From positions 106,150 through 170,149 of the forward strand of contig NZ_JAIQXX010000006.1 of assembly GCF_021887715.1 (NCBI RefSeq): a stretch of DNA of 64,000 nucleotides. Direction: 5' to 3'. Positions 35,901 to 44,510 of the stretch are shown here, piece after piece (position 1 is the stretch's first letter; the number at the start of each line of letters is the position of its first letter). Under the pieces are notes generated by a model. It had not been told where the DNA came from and did no database searches. It saw only the letters and a list, made by a program, of their open reading frames with translations. A program made the translations under genes and the position numbers. Origin of the DNA: Winogradskyella immobilis. Lineage in GTDB: Bacteria; Bacteroidota; Bacteroidia; Flavobacteriales; Flavobacteriaceae.

Positions 35901-38900
35901 CTATTTCTTATAATACAAAAGATGCTTTCTATAAGCAAGAAATGCTAATATGGCTATAATACCTAATGTTATTGCTATAAACTGAAAACTTAATATTTGA
36001 TCTCCAGTGGCATAAGAATGTAAACCTGATAAATAGAAATTAACTCCAAAGTAAGTCATTAATATACTACCAAAAGCTAATATAGACATTAGACTATAGA
36101 ACCAACGACCACGAAGTCCAGGAATTAAGCGCATGTGGATGACAAATGCATAGATCATAATACTTATTAAAGCCCAAGTCTCTTTAGGATCCCAACCCCA
36201 ATAGCGACCCCAACTTTCATTGGCCCACATACCTCCTAAGAAGTTTCCGATAGTTAACATCACTAAACCAACCGTTAAAGCCAACTCATTAATAATAGTA
36301 ATCTCTTTAATATTAAGAAGCATTCGTTCTTTATTAGAGGAATTGGTTAATATCATAAGTAATAATGCTACAACCCCTAAAATCATTCCTAAAGCTAAAG
36401 GCCCATAACTACCAACAATCACTGAGACATGAATCATTAACCAATAGCCTTGTAATACAGGTTGTAGATTTGCTATTGCAGGATCCATCCAGTTCCAATG
36501 CGCTATCATTAAAATCATTGAAGTCACAAAAGCAGCTGCCGCTACAGTTAAATCTGAAGATTTTTGTTTAAACAAGCCGTAAAAAGGAATTATAAACGTG
36601 ATCTTAGAACGTGTATCTTTGCCTTCTACTACTTTGTCTCTATTTCTATTGTAAGCCAAAAGCAAACCAAATAGCATTAATGACCAAGCCACGTATATCA
36701 TAGACTCATAGGCGTCACTCCAAGGTGCATGACCAGAAATATACCAACGCACTATTAAGCCAGCTGTATGAAATAAAAATAATAGTACAATTACACCAAC
36801 GAGTATTTTAATTGCACTTACTATATGTTTACTTCTGTATTTAAAAATCTGTATAATAATCAACACAAACAAGACTGTTGATGCATACATATACCAACTA
36901 AATAATTTCTTGAAAATATCGTATTTATTATAAGTGATTTCAGTTTGAATTTTCTTTTTTGATAATACGACATTAGCTCCATATTTTTCTTGAGTTTGAC
37001 GAATACCATCTAATAAGGATTCTGCAGAAGAAAAATCTCCATTCTTTTTAGCTAGATTTAAAACCTGAAAATAGGCATTTAAGCCATTGTTTATAAAGTT
37101 ACCGTATAATGAGTCTTTAATGCTCGCCCGATAATTATCTTTTCTAAAATCATACGATGAAATCCACTTATTATTCTCATCATCTGGAATTGGAAAAACA
37201 CGTAAAGGTTCTCCGTCGATAAGGCTTAATATTAAATTAACCCTATTATGCGTCTCTTTAAATTCTTTTTGTATACCGCTAGGTATAGTAGCACTATAAG
37301 CATCTTCTAAATAAGGAGCAATTTTGTATTCTCCGCGATCTGTAAAGAAATCTACAAAACGAATATACTTTTCTGACTTATCGACACCAATGATATTACG
37401 TATAGAATCACCTTTCTTTAAAGCAAGATAAATTAGTGGAAGATTAGCCCACAACTGCGGACTTGATTGCATAGAAAGTAATACTTGATTGGCGTCATAA
37501 TCTCCATAGGTTTCTCGTTTAGTTAACTTACGTAAAACTTCTGAAGCGAAGGTGTTCATTGGCATCATACGTCCACTAATATCTTGCACTACCACTTCTC
37601 CAAACTTATCTGCGTGCTCTTTTGGTGTAATATTGACTTCTAAAATAGAATCTATCTGAGCTTGGGTTAACTCAGAAGTATGATTAAGTGCGCTAGGTTG
37701 AGATTGTTGTGCAAAACTCCCAAAACTTATTAGTAGTAGAATCGTTGATAGTAATTTTGCCTTCTTAGTCTTTAGTTTAGTAAGCTGTTTTCGTAAATCG
37801 TCAAAACGCGTATGCTTAGCAAACATTATAGCCATTAGTCCAAAGTATAATAACAAATATCCAAAATAGGTAATGTAAGTGCCCCACATGTCGTGGTTTA
37901 CCGAAAGTATGGTTCCTTTTTCATCAGGGTCAAACTTAAATTGAAAAAAACGATAACCATGATGGTCTAATACATTATTCATATAGATTCTTGTATCAAA
38001 AGGATCGGTGCTTCTATCCATAACTGTTACACGACTTTCAAAAGAAGAATAACTATTTTCTGTACCTGCATAACGTTCGGCTATAAAATCATTAAGTTTT
38101 ATTTGAAACGGTAATTGTATAATTTTTGCTCCATACGTTAATGCAACCTCAAGACCTCCTACTTCAACTTCTTCAAAACCATTATAACTTCCTGGTCCAC
38201 CTATAAGGTTTAATGTTTTTGTTTCTCCGTTTGCCGTAACATCTATTACCAATCCGTCTTCATCACCTTTTAATATTTCAGGTTTTTTTACAATACCAAA
38301 ATCGCCTTTAACTACAGGTTTAGGAAAAACCATTTGCATGTTTTGTATAATATAACGAGACCGCAATGCTAAAGGCTGTAAACTATCTTTTATTAACTTG
38401 CCTTGTGCTTGAGTGGCCATCGTTAGATAGTCTCCTTCAAAAGGAGAATTTATAAATAAACCATCTTCGTTATTTATAATGTTAATAGCTCCATCTATAT
38501 GCTTATTTAAAGTAATAAGGATATTATGAATATTTTGTTCTTCACCATCTTTAATAAAATGGTTATGAGGTTGACCATTGCCCGCTTCAACGATTTTTAA
38601 ATAAGCTTCACCTGTATCGTTAGGTATAATATCTTTTTCTGCCCCAGGTACAAACTCCCGCAATTTTATTCGCACAGGAATCTCTCCATAGGTGTAATCT
38701 TCTTGAAATCTATTAGTCAATCGTGGAGAGAAATCAACTTCTTCTTCTATGTTATATTGTTGTAATTGCCCTTTGACTTTGTAATCTCCAAGAATACGGC
38801 CTTTTATATATGTTTTATAAGAAAGCATCGTGCTTTCTGTAGCTCCTTCTCTAATAGACATTACACCTTCATAACCAATATAACGTGTAACAAATGCACC

Positions 38901-39182
38901 TAATAAAATAAATATAAATGCCAAATGAAGCGTTAACGTTGCCCACTTTTCTTTACGAAATAATCGAAATCTAAAAATATTTCCTACAAAATTAATTACA
39001 AAAAACACCATAATAGCTTCAAACCACCACGCGTTATAAATTAAATTTCTAGTATAAGGAGTTGGAGAAGTATCCATATTTCTGTCGAGAAGTGTTCCTG
39101 TAGCCATAGCGGCGGCAAAAACAATAAATAATACGGCAGTAAGTCGAGTAGAAAACAGGAAATTAGCAATTTTCTTTTGCAT
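35901..39182 (-). CDS. ccsBA: Fused cytochrome c maturation protein CcsB-CcsA (ResB-ResC)
   Basis: System II haem lyase that carries haem across the inner membrane and attaches it to apocytochromes c. The N-terminal half is ResB/CcsB-like: helices near 12-30, 50-70 and 80-100, then a large periplasmic domain and a helix ~430. A signal-like segment and ~250 extracytoplasmic residues follow. The C-terminal CcsA part has many helices with the haem-binding WWD motif WGRYWGWDPKETW (~985-1000). At 1093 aa it is a full fusion as usual in Bacteroidetes. It stands alone between the MATE remnant and mscL. Confidence 0.94.
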   Translation of the reverse strand: MQKKIANFLFSTRLTAVLFIVFAAAMATGTLLDRNMDTSPTPYTRNLIYNAWWFEAIMVFFVINFVGNIFRFRLFRKEKWATLTLHLAFIFILLGAFVTRYIGYEGVMSIREGATESTMLSYKTYIKGRILGDYKVKGQLQQYNIEEEVDFSPRLTNRFQEDYTYGEIPVRIKLREFVPGAEKDIIPNDTGEAYLKIVEAGNGQPHNHFIKDGEEQNIHNILITLNKHIDGAINIINNEDGLFINSPFEGDYLTMATQAQGKLIKDSLQPLALRSRYIIQNMQMVFPKPVVKGDFGIVKKPEILKGDEDGLVIDVTANGETKTLNLIGGPGSYNGFEEVEVGGLEVALTYGAKIIQLPFQIKLNDFIAERYAGTENSYSSFESRVTVMDRSTDPFDTRIYMNNVLDHHGYRFFQFKFDPDEKGTILSVNHDMWGTYITYFGYLLLYFGLMAIMFAKHTRFDDLRKQLTKLKTKKAKLLSTILLLISFGSFAQQSQPSALNHTSELTQAQIDSILEVNITPKEHADKFGEVVVQDISGRMMPMNTFASEVLRKLTKRETYGDYDANQVLLSMQSSPQLWANLPLIYLALKKGDSIRNIIGVDKSEKYIRFVDFFTDRGEYKIAPYLEDAYSATIPSGIQKEFKETHNRVNLILSLIDGEPLRVFPIPDDENNKWISSYDFRKDNYRASIKDSLYGNFINNGLNAYFQVLNLAKKNGDFSSAESLLDGIRQTQEKYGANVVLSKKKIQTEITYNKYDIFKKLFSWYMYASTVLFVLIIIQIFKYRSKHIVSAIKILVGVIVLLFLFHTAGLIVRWYISGHAPWSDAYESMIYVAWSLMLFGLLLAYNRNRDKVVEGKDTRSKITFIIPFYGLFKQKSSDLTVAAAAFVTSMILMIAHWNWMDPAIANLQPVLQGYWLMIHVSVIVGSYGPLALGMILGVVALLLMILTNSSNKERMLLNIKEITIINELALTVGLVMLTIGNFLGGMWANESWGRYWGWDPKETWALISIMIYAFVIHMRLIPGLRGRWFYSLMSILAFGSILMTYFGVNFYLSGLHSYATGDQILSFQFIAITLGIIAILAFLAYRKHLLYYKK

Positions 39183-39296
39183 AGCAGGAGGCTTATTTTA
39201 TAGCGCGTCAAAGATAAGGCTTTTTAAACATTTTTAATATCAAAACTCTAGCTTAAAAGTTGTTAAACTTTGAATACGGATTAACGCTAAAGGCAA

Positions 39297-39746
39297 CTAA
39301 TTATTCAAGTTAGATTTTAGTAAATTATTCTGCTCTTCCATTAAGCTTTTGAGATCTGAAAGCAGTTGAATATCTTTTGGTGTTGCTACAGTTTTATCTT
39401 CTGTATCTTGAGCTTTACGTTTTAATCGATTCATGAATTTTACAACAACAAAAATGGTAAACCCTATGATTAAAAAGTCGAAAAACACTTCTAATAATGC
39501 ACCATAAGCTACAGCAACTTCTTCAATAGATACAATTCCTGAAGCATCTACTACTTCATCTCTCAGTATTAATTTTTGATTTTGAAACGTGTCTTTACCC
39601 GTTAATAATGACAATGGCGGCAATATTACCTGTTTAGCTAAGACATCTATAACTTTGTTAAATGCAGCACCAATAATAATACCTATGGCCATATCTATCA
39701 TATTACCTTTTACTGCGAATTCTTTAAATTCTTTGAGTAGTTTCAT
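39297..39746 (-). CDS. mscL: Large-conductance mechanosensitive channel
   Basis: Pressure-relief channel of the inner membrane. FKEFAVKGNMIDMAIGIIIGAAFNKVI is the classical N-terminal helix and TM1; TM2 (EVFFDFLIIGFTIFVVVKFMNRLKRK) and a charged C-terminal helix bundle follow. ATG 39746 (MKLLKEFKEF) is preferred over an in-frame codon 27 bp upstream because it matches the family start. The loop is slightly longer than in E. coli MscL. Confidence 0.94.
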   Translation of the reverse strand: MKLLKEFKEFAVKGNMIDMAIGIIIGAAFNKVIDVLAKQVILPPLSLLTGKDTFQNQKLILRDEVVDASGIVSIEEVAVAYGALLEVFFDFLIIGFTIFVVVKFMNRLKRKAQDTEDKTVATPKDIQLLSDLKSLMEEQNNLLKSNLNN

Positions 39747-39799
39747 GTGTTTTGGTTTTGGTTTGAAAAACACAAATTTATAAAGAACCTCGACAAACC

Positions 39800-40189
39800 C
39801 TATTTATTTCTAGCCTCAAAAATCTTTAAATATAAAAATGTACCCATTTTACGAGCGCGCCGTTTTGCATTTTCTGCATAATCTCCTTCAAACAATTCTT
39901 CTATAGTTTGATACCATAGATTTAACCAAATACCAAAATGCAATTCTGTAATGCTATTATTATGTGCAACATCAACTCTAGCATGTACTTCTAGAGGATT
40001 GCCAGTATATTTTGTTTTTAAAAATAAACTCGATTCCCAAAACGTGGTTAAATGCTGTAAATGCGTATCCCAATCTTTAATTGTATCATTAAAAAAAGGA
40101 CCAAGAACCTCATTATCGCGAACTTTAGCATAAAACGAAGACACTAATAAAAACACATGATCTCTGGTTTTAATATCTTTCTTTTTCAT
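39800..40189 (-). CDS. Group III truncated haemoglobin
   Basis: A 129-aa 2-on-2 globin. The likely proximal histidine is H84 in ELHFGIWL, with the B-helix SFYAKVRDNEVLGPFF and LTTFWESSLFLKTKYTGNPLEVHA patterns of group III members. Such proteins bind oxygen or nitric oxide; the function here is unknown. It is 53 bp upstream of mscL on the same strand. Confidence 0.9.
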   Translation of the reverse strand: MKKKDIKTRDHVFLLVSSFYAKVRDNEVLGPFFNDTIKDWDTHLQHLTTFWESSLFLKTKYTGNPLEVHARVDVAHNNSITELHFGIWLNLWYQTIEELFEGDYAENAKRRARKMGTFLYLKIFEARNK

Positions 40190-40281
40190 GTCCCTAAAGA
40201 TATAATTTTAAAATCTTGTATTGTGTTATTTTAGATGACCTTCTATTTTTCTTGTGGCACATTTCTTAGTATTTTAGCATT

Positions 40282-41067
40282 ATGATTTCTATCGTTTTAC
40301 TAGGTGCAGGTAATGTAGCTTCTCATTTATACAAGGCTTTTTCTAAAGCCAAATCTATAACGGTTACGCAATGGTATAATCGATCTTTTGATGCGATTAA
40401 ATCTTACCAAAACGAAACTGAAGTTATCGATAGTTTAGATAAACTCAAAGAAGCAGATATTTATATTTTAGCGGTCAGTGATGATAGCATTTCTAAATTA
40501 TCTAAAATGTTACCTTTCTCTGATAAATTTGTTGTACATACTTCTGGAAGTGTCAATATTCACGATTTAGATAAGAGAAACAAACGTGGTGTATTTTATC
40601 CATTACAGACCTTCTCTAAAACTGCTGAAATTGATTTTAGTAATGTGCCAATATGTATTGAAGCTGAAGAACGTGAACACCGTTCTATTTTAAAATCCGC
40701 AGCAGAAGCTATCGGCAGTCCTGTATATAAAATTAATACCGAACAACGCCAAATCTTACATTTATCTGCTGTTTTTGTAAATAACTTCACTAATCAGTTG
40801 TATAGAATTGCCCATGAAATTAGTGATGCAAAAAATATTAATTTTGATATATTAAAACCTCTTATTTTAGAAACGGCAAAAAAAGTGGAAGATATGTCAC
40901 CATATTTGGCGCAAACAGGACCTGCAAAACGCAATGACAAAAAAACATTGAAGCGACATTTAAAACAATTAGAAAACGACCAACACAAGGCTATATACGA
41001 GCTATTAACTGCTTCTATTAAACAAACACATGGTGTTTCGACAAGCTCAACAACCAGAAAATCTTAA
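40282..41067 (+). CDS. DUF2520 Rossmann-fold oxidoreductase-like protein
   Basis: 261 aa. The N-terminus has a nucleotide-binding loop GAGNVA (8-13) followed by a Rossmann fold (YILAVSDDSI, VVHTSGSVNI), and the C-terminal helical DUF2520 domain (HLSAVFVNNFTNQLY) resembles ketopantoate or F420-dependent reductases. Substrate unknown. The last ~10 codons run through a REP-like sequence (41036-41050), giving an atypical tail (HGVSTSSTTRKS). kdsC follows 8 bp later. Confidence 0.87.
   Translation: MISIVLLGAGNVASHLYKAFSKAKSITVTQWYNRSFDAIKSYQNETEVIDSLDKLKEADIYILAVSDDSISKLSKMLPFSDKFVVHTSGSVNIHDLDKRNKRGVFYPLQTFSKTAEIDFSNVPICIEAEEREHRSILKSAAEAIGSPVYKINTEQRQILHLSAVFVNNFTNQLYRIAHEISDAKNINFDILKPLILETAKKVEDMSPYLAQTGPAKRNDKKTLKRHLKQLENDQHKAIYELLTASIKQTHGVSTSSTTRKS
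41036..41050. repeat. REP-like palindromic repeat inside the DUF2520 gene 3' end
   Basis: TTTCGACAAGCTCAA belongs to the TTCGACnnnGCTCAA family also found at ~16976, 59613-59680 and 60481. Here it encodes the final residues of a protein. Confidence 0.55.
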
Positions 41068-41075
41068 ATTTATAG

Positions 41076-41609
41076 ATGAAAGATAATAAAAGTTATAAAG
41101 AATACCTTAACGCTATAACAACACTAGTTTTTGATGTTGATGGAGTACTTACTGATAGTACTATTACAGTAACTACTGACGGAGAAATGCTACGAACCAT
41201 GAATATAAAAGATGGTTTTGCGCTTAAAACTGCTGTAGATGCTGGTTATAATGTTTGTATTATTTCTGGCGGCTCTAATGAAGGTGTTCGCAAGCGTTTA
41301 AGCGGATTAGGGATTAAAGATATTTACTTAGGATCTCACAATAAAATTGAACAGCTTAATGATTACTTCAATAAAAAAGAAATCTCAAAAGAACAAACCT
41401 TATATATGGGAGATGATATACCTGACTTTCCTGTTATGCAACTAGTTGCGCTACCATGTTGCCCTCAAGATGCTGTGCCAGAAATTAAAGCGATTTCTAA
41501 ATACATTTCGCATAAAAATGGTGGTAAAGGCGCTGTTAGAGATGTTATAGAGCAAGTTTTAAAAGTGCAAGGCAAATGGAATGGTAATTTTGACGCTAAA
41601 TACGATTAA
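41076..41609 (+). CDS. HAD-family phosphatase, KdsC-like
   Basis: Resembles 3-deoxy-D-manno-octulosonate 8-phosphate phosphatase of LPS core synthesis. HAD motif I is D20-V-D22-GVLTD, motif IV is YMGDDIPDFPVM, and the tail carries the KdsC-type NGGKGAVRDVIEQVL. 177 aa, normally a tetramer without a cap domain. The next reading frame begins a few bases after its stop. Confidence 0.9.
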   Translation: MKDNKSYKEYLNAITTLVFDVDGVLTDSTITVTTDGEMLRTMNIKDGFALKTAVDAGYNVCIISGGSNEGVRKRLSGLGIKDIYLGSHNKIEQLNDYFNKKEISKEQTLYMGDDIPDFPVMQLVALPCCPQDAVPEIKAISKYISHKNGGKGAVRDVIEQVLKVQGKWNGNFDAKYD

Positions 41610-41611
41610 TT

Positions 41612-41908
41612 ATTAGAAAACGACGTCGGCATAGTACAGGGTTTGGATATATTGGATTTGGAAATAATCAAAGTAATTTCAATCAAAATTCTAAACATAC
41701 ATTTTCAAAAAATAGAGAACGATTAAACAAACAAACTCAGCTTAATTATAAACTTGACTTTAATAGTTCTGATTTAACTCAAGAAGAAAAGCAGAAAATC
41801 AAAAGAGATATTCGTAAAGATAGACGTGCTAAGAACATGGAAGCTATTTACATAACTTTAGTTGCTTTTATAATACTTCTCTTTTTTACATATTTAATAA
41901 TCAAATAA
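41612..41908 (+). CDS. Small basic protein with one C-terminal membrane helix, start codon unclear
   Basis: An open frame of 98 codons fills the gap between kdsC and the UbiA gene. It starts IRKRRRHSTGFGYIGFGNN, is Asn/Lys/Arg rich, and ends with a membrane helix (YITLVAFIILLFFTYLIIK). No ATG, GTG or TTG lies at a sensible N-terminus; only ATT codons at 41609 and 41612 precede the conserved-looking start. Similar small proteins occur in this position in Flavobacteriaceae. The frame is 5 bp before the next ATG, so co-translation is plausible. Confidence 0.5.
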   Translation: MRKRRRHSTGFGYIGFGNNQSNFNQNSKHTFSKNRERLNKQTQLNYKLDFNSSDLTQEEKQKIKRDIRKDRRAKNMEAIYITLVAFIILLFFTYLIIK

Positions 41909-41913
41909 CCTCA

Positions 41914-42840
41914 ATGCACTTTTTAAATCTTATTCGTTGGAAAAACCTAGTGCTTATAGCATTAGTACAATGTCTAATTAAATATGCACTTCTCAATCCT
42001 TTTCAAGATAGTTATGGTGTACAAACCACATTACAGCCTTTAGGGTTTTTAGTTCTAGTATTAGCCACACTATGTATTGCAGCTGCTGGATATATTATTA
42101 ATGACATACAAGATGTTGAAGCTGATAAAATAAATAAGCCTGACCGTGTTATTATTGATACTTATATTTCCGAAAAACTAGCCACTAACCTATTCATTGT
42201 TCTTAATGTCATTGGTGTTGTACTTGGTTATATTTTATCCTACTCAGTTGAGCAAACCAACTTTTTTGCCATTTTTATTATTGTATCAGGATTATTGTAC
42301 ATCTACTCTACCTACTTAAAATCTATACTTTTAGTTGGCAATATTGTTATTTCCTTAATCGTAGCTTTAAGTATAATTATTGTTGGTGTTTTTGATATAT
42401 TACCTGTTATTTCGGATAACAACAGAGATATTCAAGTGTTCTTTTTTAAACTTATTTTAGATTATGCGGTATTTGCTTTTATGATTAATTTACTTCGCGA
42501 ATTGATTAAAAGTATTGAAGACGTTGATGGAGATTATAAAATAGGCGTGCAAAGTTTACCTATTATTTTAGGAAGAGAACGTGCTAATAAAATTGTATTT
42601 ATACTATCCGTTATTCCTATTATTTGTATTATTTTTTATGTCGTCAATAACCTATTTAAGCAATTAGTTGCTGTCGGCTATTTTTTAATTTTTGTAATTG
42701 CACCATTAATTTATGTTACCATAAAATTATATACCGCAGAAAGTAAAAAGGACTACCATTTTACAAGCTCAATTTTAAAATTTGTAATGCTTACAGGTAT
42801 GTTATCCATATTATTATATCAATTTATTCTTCTTAATTAA
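41914..42840 (+). CDS. UbiA-family prenyltransferase
   Basis: Integral membrane enzyme (8-9 helices, 308 aa) that joins a prenyl chain to an acceptor. Both Asp-rich motifs are present: N-D-I-Q-D-V-E-A-D and D-V-D-G-D-Y-K (IEDVDGDYKIGVQSLPIILG). Flavobacterial members are often annotated as geranylgeranylglycerol-phosphate geranylgeranyltransferase-like; the acceptor cannot be deduced. Its stop overlaps the maf start (TAATG). Confidence 0.9.
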   Translation: MHFLNLIRWKNLVLIALVQCLIKYALLNPFQDSYGVQTTLQPLGFLVLVLATLCIAAAGYIINDIQDVEADKINKPDRVIIDTYISEKLATNLFIVLNVIGVVLGYILSYSVEQTNFFAIFIIVSGLLYIYSTYLKSILLVGNIVISLIVALSIIIVGVFDILPVISDNNRDIQVFFFKLILDYAVFAFMINLLRELIKSIEDVDGDYKIGVQSLPIILGRERANKIVFILSVIPIICIIFYVVNNLFKQLVAVGYFLIFVIAPLIYVTIKLYTAESKKDYHFTSSILKFVMLTGMLSILLYQFILLN

Positions 42841-43433
42841 TGCTAAACGATTTATTAAAAGAATACCATTTAATTTTAGCTTCGGGCTCGCCAAGACGGC
42901 ATGAGTTTTTTAAAATGCTAGGTTTAAATTTTGAAATACGTTTAAAACCTGTAGAAGAGATTTACCCTAATGAATTAACAAAATCAGAAATCACAGATTA
43001 TTTAGCGCAACTTAAAGCGCAATCTTTACGTAATGATTTAAAGCCTAAAGATATATTAGTAACAAGTGACACTATTGTTTGGCACAATAACAAAGCGATT
43101 GGTAAACCTAAAAATGAGCAAGATGCGTTTAATATGATTATGGGACTCAGTAATGACACGCATTTAGTTATTAGTTCTGTAACATTTACGACAATACAAC
43201 AACAAATTACAATTAACACTACGACTAAAGTTACCTTTACAGCACTTACCGAAGAAGAAGTTTGGTATTATGTAAACACCTTTAAACCACTAGATAAAGC
43301 TGGTGCATATGGCATACAAGAATGGATTGGTGCTGTGGCAATTTCAAAAGTAGAAGGTTCTTACAACAACGTAGTTGGTTTGCCTACACACCTTCTTTAC
43401 AAAACGTTAAAGCGTATTGTTGATGGTAAATAG
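42840..43433 (+). CDS. maf: Maf-type nucleoside triphosphate pyrophosphatase
   Basis: House-cleaning pyrophosphatase that hydrolyses dTTP/UTP or modified nucleotides. The signature S15-G-S17-P-R-R20 near the N-terminus, the SDTIVW segment and the DKAGAYGIQ motif identify it. 197 aa. It overlaps the UbiA gene by one base, consistent with translational coupling. Confidence 0.94.
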   Translation: MLNDLLKEYHLILASGSPRRHEFFKMLGLNFEIRLKPVEEIYPNELTKSEITDYLAQLKAQSLRNDLKPKDILVTSDTIVWHNNKAIGKPKNEQDAFNMIMGLSNDTHLVISSVTFTTIQQQITINTTTKVTFTALTEEEVWYYVNTFKPLDKAGAYGIQEWIGAVAISKVEGSYNNVVGLPTHLLYKTLKRIVDGK

Positions 43434-43446
43434 GGTTGTAATTTTG
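43417..43446 (+). promoter_or_regulatory. Predicted promoter of the 314-aa lipoprotein gene
   Basis: TTG (43417-43419), a 19-bp spacer and TAATTTTG (43439-43446) match the Bacteroidetes promoter consensus well. The ATG is 14 bp downstream. Confidence 0.55.
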
Positions 43447-43460
43447 TAAAAAATAATGTT

Positions 43461-44405
43461 ATGTACCGTTCATTAAAACCATTAGTGCTATTTGTTTCTT
43501 TAATTGCTACTCTATTAGTGATTACCTCTTGCAATAATAAGATAGAAAACACTGAAACACCTGCTATTGCCATTGCTGAAATAGAAGCTCCAGACTTAAA
43601 ACCTGCCCAACCATTATCTAAAGCATTTAACGATTATTGGTATGCTGGAGAAGCTGAAATTACATCATATGAGTTACAACAAGCGCGTTATGGTGAGATA
43701 CGAAACGGCAAAGCGGTATTGGTATATGTAACTGAAGATTTTTTGCCTGAAGAACAAGTAAAAGCAGATACCTATAGTAAAAATAACACACCTGTACTAA
43801 AATTAAATGCGACTAAAAATTTCAATACAGGTGTTTATCCGTATTCTATAATGCAGAGCACATTTTATCCTGTTGCAAATAATGCACACGCCATAAAAAT
43901 ATCAGCTTCTATGCAAGAATGGTGTGGCCATGTGTACTCACAGTTAAATAATAGAGAGCAATTTGAAATTATGTCGCATTCGTATTTTCAAGGTCAAGCA
44001 GATGAAAATTTTAAAATCGATAAAGCCATTACAGAAAACCAACTATGGAATCAATTACGTATTGACCCAGAATCACTTCCTGTAGGAGATATAGAGTTAA
44101 TTCCTTCCTTAGAATACATTCGTTTAAAGCATGTAAAACTTCAATCTTACAAAGCTAATGCTACTCTAGATAAAGGTGTATACACTTTGTTTTACCCTAA
44201 ATTAAATCGTAAATTAAGTATTAACTTTAATACTAATTTTCCGCACGAAATTTTAGGCTGGGAAGAAACATTTAAAGATGGTTATGGTCGTAATGCAAAA
44301 AATTTAACCACTAAGGCCACTAAATTAGAAACTATTAAATCGGCATATTGGGGCAAGAATAGCAATGCTGACGAAAGCCTACGAGAAACTCTAAAATTGC
44401 AGTAA
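43461..44405 (+). CDS. Lipoprotein of unknown function downstream of maf
   Basis: 314 aa with lipobox LLVITSC (acylated Cys24) and a soluble, mostly beta domain. The product contains SFYP-like repeats (QSTFYPVANNAHAIKISASMQEWCGHVYSQ). In flavobacterial annotations it is often labelled 'septum formation inhibitor Maf' because of its neighbour, but it shows no Maf motif. It has its own promoter. I know no function. Confidence 0.82.
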   Translation: MYRSLKPLVLFVSLIATLLVITSCNNKIENTETPAIAIAEIEAPDLKPAQPLSKAFNDYWYAGEAEITSYELQQARYGEIRNGKAVLVYVTEDFLPEEQVKADTYSKNNTPVLKLNATKNFNTGVYPYSIMQSTFYPVANNAHAIKISASMQEWCGHVYSQLNNREQFEIMSHSYFQGQADENFKIDKAITENQLWNQLRIDPESLPVGDIELIPSLEYIRLKHVKLQSYKANATLDKGVYTLFYPKLNRKLSINFNTNFPHEILGWEETFKDGYGRNAKNLTTKATKLETIKSAYWGKNSNADESLRETLKLQ

Positions 44406-44478
44406 ACATTTATGTTTTTTTGTTTATAAAAAACCGTTAAATAAAAATTAAAAACAAAGCCAAGCTACCTATCTTTTA

Positions 44479-44486
44479 TATATTTG
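44479..44486 (+). promoter_or_regulatory. -7 promoter element of the PIG-L gene
   Basis: TATATTTG is an exact TAnnTTTG match, 25 bp before ATG 44511. It also shows that the TTG at 44484 is promoter rather than start. Confidence 0.5.
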
Positions 44487-44510
44487 GGCAATAACCCAAC
44501 TGTATATATT

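Noticed and set aside
43461..44405. Annotation as Maf inhibitor of septum formation
   Set aside because: The lipoprotein carries no Maf signature; the name seems to derive from the adjacent maf gene.
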